Source: Candidatus Eiseniibacteriota bacterium (GTDB lineage Bacteria > Eisenbacteria > RBG-16-71-46 > JAGVPR01). From it: a stretch of DNA of 6,393 bases. Shown here one piece after another: positions 5,853-6,393 of this stretch (its first letter is position 1; each line of letters opens with the position of its first letter). The stretch spans positions 1 through 6,393 of the forward strand of contig JAGVPR010000358.1 in the NCBI GenBank assembly GCA_020052115.1, read 5' to 3'. The notes under the pieces were generated by a model. That model made no database searches and had not been told where the DNA came from. It saw only the letters and a program-made list of their open reading frames with translations. Made by a program: the position numbers and the translations under genes.

Positions 5853-6393
5853 ACGATCGGAGGCACCAGCCGGCGGCGGATGATGAACGCCGCGGCGAGC
5901 GCGTCGAGCCAGGCATCCGGAGGAGCGCCGGCCAACCTGTTTCCGAGCTGGCCCGCCGGAATATTCACGCCGGCGTCACGCAGAATCGCGCCCGCGAGCG
6001 CCGCGTTGGCCGGGACGTCGGCGTCGCCGGCGAAGACCTGTCCGATCCCATCCCACAGCTCCCGCGCCGCATCTTTCACCTGCGCTTCATCCGATGCGTT
6101 GATGACGAATCGAAGCTCGCCGACGCGATTGCCATGGTTCCGGAAGTGGCGGCCCGCCTGACGGCCGTCTATCTGCGCGCCCGACTTCACCTCGAGCAGG
6201 CGGCCGCCGGACCTTTCACCGGGGCCGGCGGGGAAACCGGGATGCTCGGAGCCCAGCTCGATGTCCATGCCGCGCACGATCGCGCCGCCGGCCGCCGGGG
6301 CGACCGTCAACGCCGGCAACTGCAAAGTTCGCGCCGGAGCGGCATATCCATTGGAATCATAGGGCACGATCGCGTAGTCGCGGGTCTGGCCGA
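5846..6393 (-). CDS. C-terminal part of an unrecognised protein with a possible PD-(D/E)xK-like segment (5' end outside window)
   Basis: The frame is open to the window edge and yields 181 residues before a TGA at 5846-5848. A GTG at 6367 is possible but has no ribosome-binding site, so I treat the gene as 5'-truncated. The first residues, TRDYAIVPYDSNGYAAPAR, look like the last strands of a fibronectin type III-like domain (Y-x-V-x-x-x-D-x-x-G pattern). Then come MDIELG (42-47) and GRLLEVKSG (63-71). The spacing of an acidic residue before E67-x-K69, followed by a hydrophobic strand LRFVIN (93-98) and a helix, resembles the PD-(D/E)xK nuclease core found in many toxin C termini. The last 60 residues are Ala-rich and probably helical. 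The protein could be a large secreted or polymorphic-toxin-like product, but this is a weak inference. It is co-directional with lexA and ends about 120 nt before the lexA promoter. Confidence 0.55.
   Translation of the reverse strand, partial: GQTRDYAIVPYDSNGYAAPARTLQLPALTVAPAAGGAIVRGMDIELGSEHPGFPAGPGERSGGRLLEVKSGAQIDGRQAGRHFRNHGNRVGELRFVINASDEAQVKDAARELWDGIGQVFAGDADVPANAALAGAILRDAGVNIPAGQLGNRLAGAPPDAWLDALAAAFIIRRRLVPPIVR

Noticed and set aside
5730..6161. Plus-strand frame with TTG at 5745 preceded by AGGAGG at 5730-5735
   Set aside because: The ribosome-binding site looks good, but most of the frame is antisense to the minus-strand gene at 5846-6393 and its translation is Ser/Ala/Arg-rich as in shadow frames. 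No plus-strand promoter was recognised.
1..6393. CRISPR arrays, tRNA or rRNA genes, insertion sequences, attachment sites
   Set aside because: No direct-repeat array, tRNA-like cloverleaf, rRNA segment or transposase motif was recognised on either strand.

Overview
The window is a GC-rich bacterial chromosome segment in which every supported gene lies on the minus strand. Read in the direction of transcription (high to low coordinates) it holds: the 3' end of an unrecognised protein with a possible nuclease-like domain (5846-6393), lexA (4934-5557), a small 83-residue protein (4570-4821), dinB / DNA polymerase IV (3331-4515), a DUF72 (YecE-type) protein (2468-3259), a DEAD/DEAH-box helicase with a C-terminal four-cysteine cluster of the MrfA/YprA type (97-2463), and the first 33 codons of a gene starting inside the mrfA stop codon (1-100). 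By position that last gene is probably mrfB/yprB.

The regulatory centre is upstream of lexA. A perfect 18-bp palindrome, ACTGCACATATGTGCAGT (5703-5720), fills the 17-bp spacer between a perfect TTGACA -35 box (5721-5726) and a weak -10 TAAGCT (5698-5703). This is the layout of an autorepressed lexA promoter. The core fits the form TGC-N-C-N4-GTGCA, which I recall as the Fibrobacter LexA box. It can also be read as the E. coli box CTGT-N8-ACAG with a symmetric change to CTGC-N8-GCAG. The LexA recognition helix differs from E. coli at three DNA-contacting positions, which agrees with a changed operator.

Downstream of lexA all genes are co-directional with short gaps: 112 nt with a long GC-rich hairpin, 54 nt with two hairpins, 71 nt, 4 nt, then an ATGA overlap. 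No other convincing promoter or LexA box is visible. The simplest reading is one SOS-controlled DNA-damage operon: the repressor, a translesion polymerase with a small partner, a DUF72 protein, and an MrfAB-type helicase/nuclease pair of the kind that repairs mitomycin-type lesions in Bacillus. This is inference; no expression data are available.

The organism cannot be named from the window. High GC together with a Fibrobacter-like LexA box suggests a GC-rich lineage in or near the FCB group (for example an uncultured candidate phylum), with low certainty. No stretch over 300 nt lacks a gene. The longest gap (5558-5845) holds the lexA leader, promoter and operator, an A/T-rich tract, and inverted repeats next to the upstream gene's stop.
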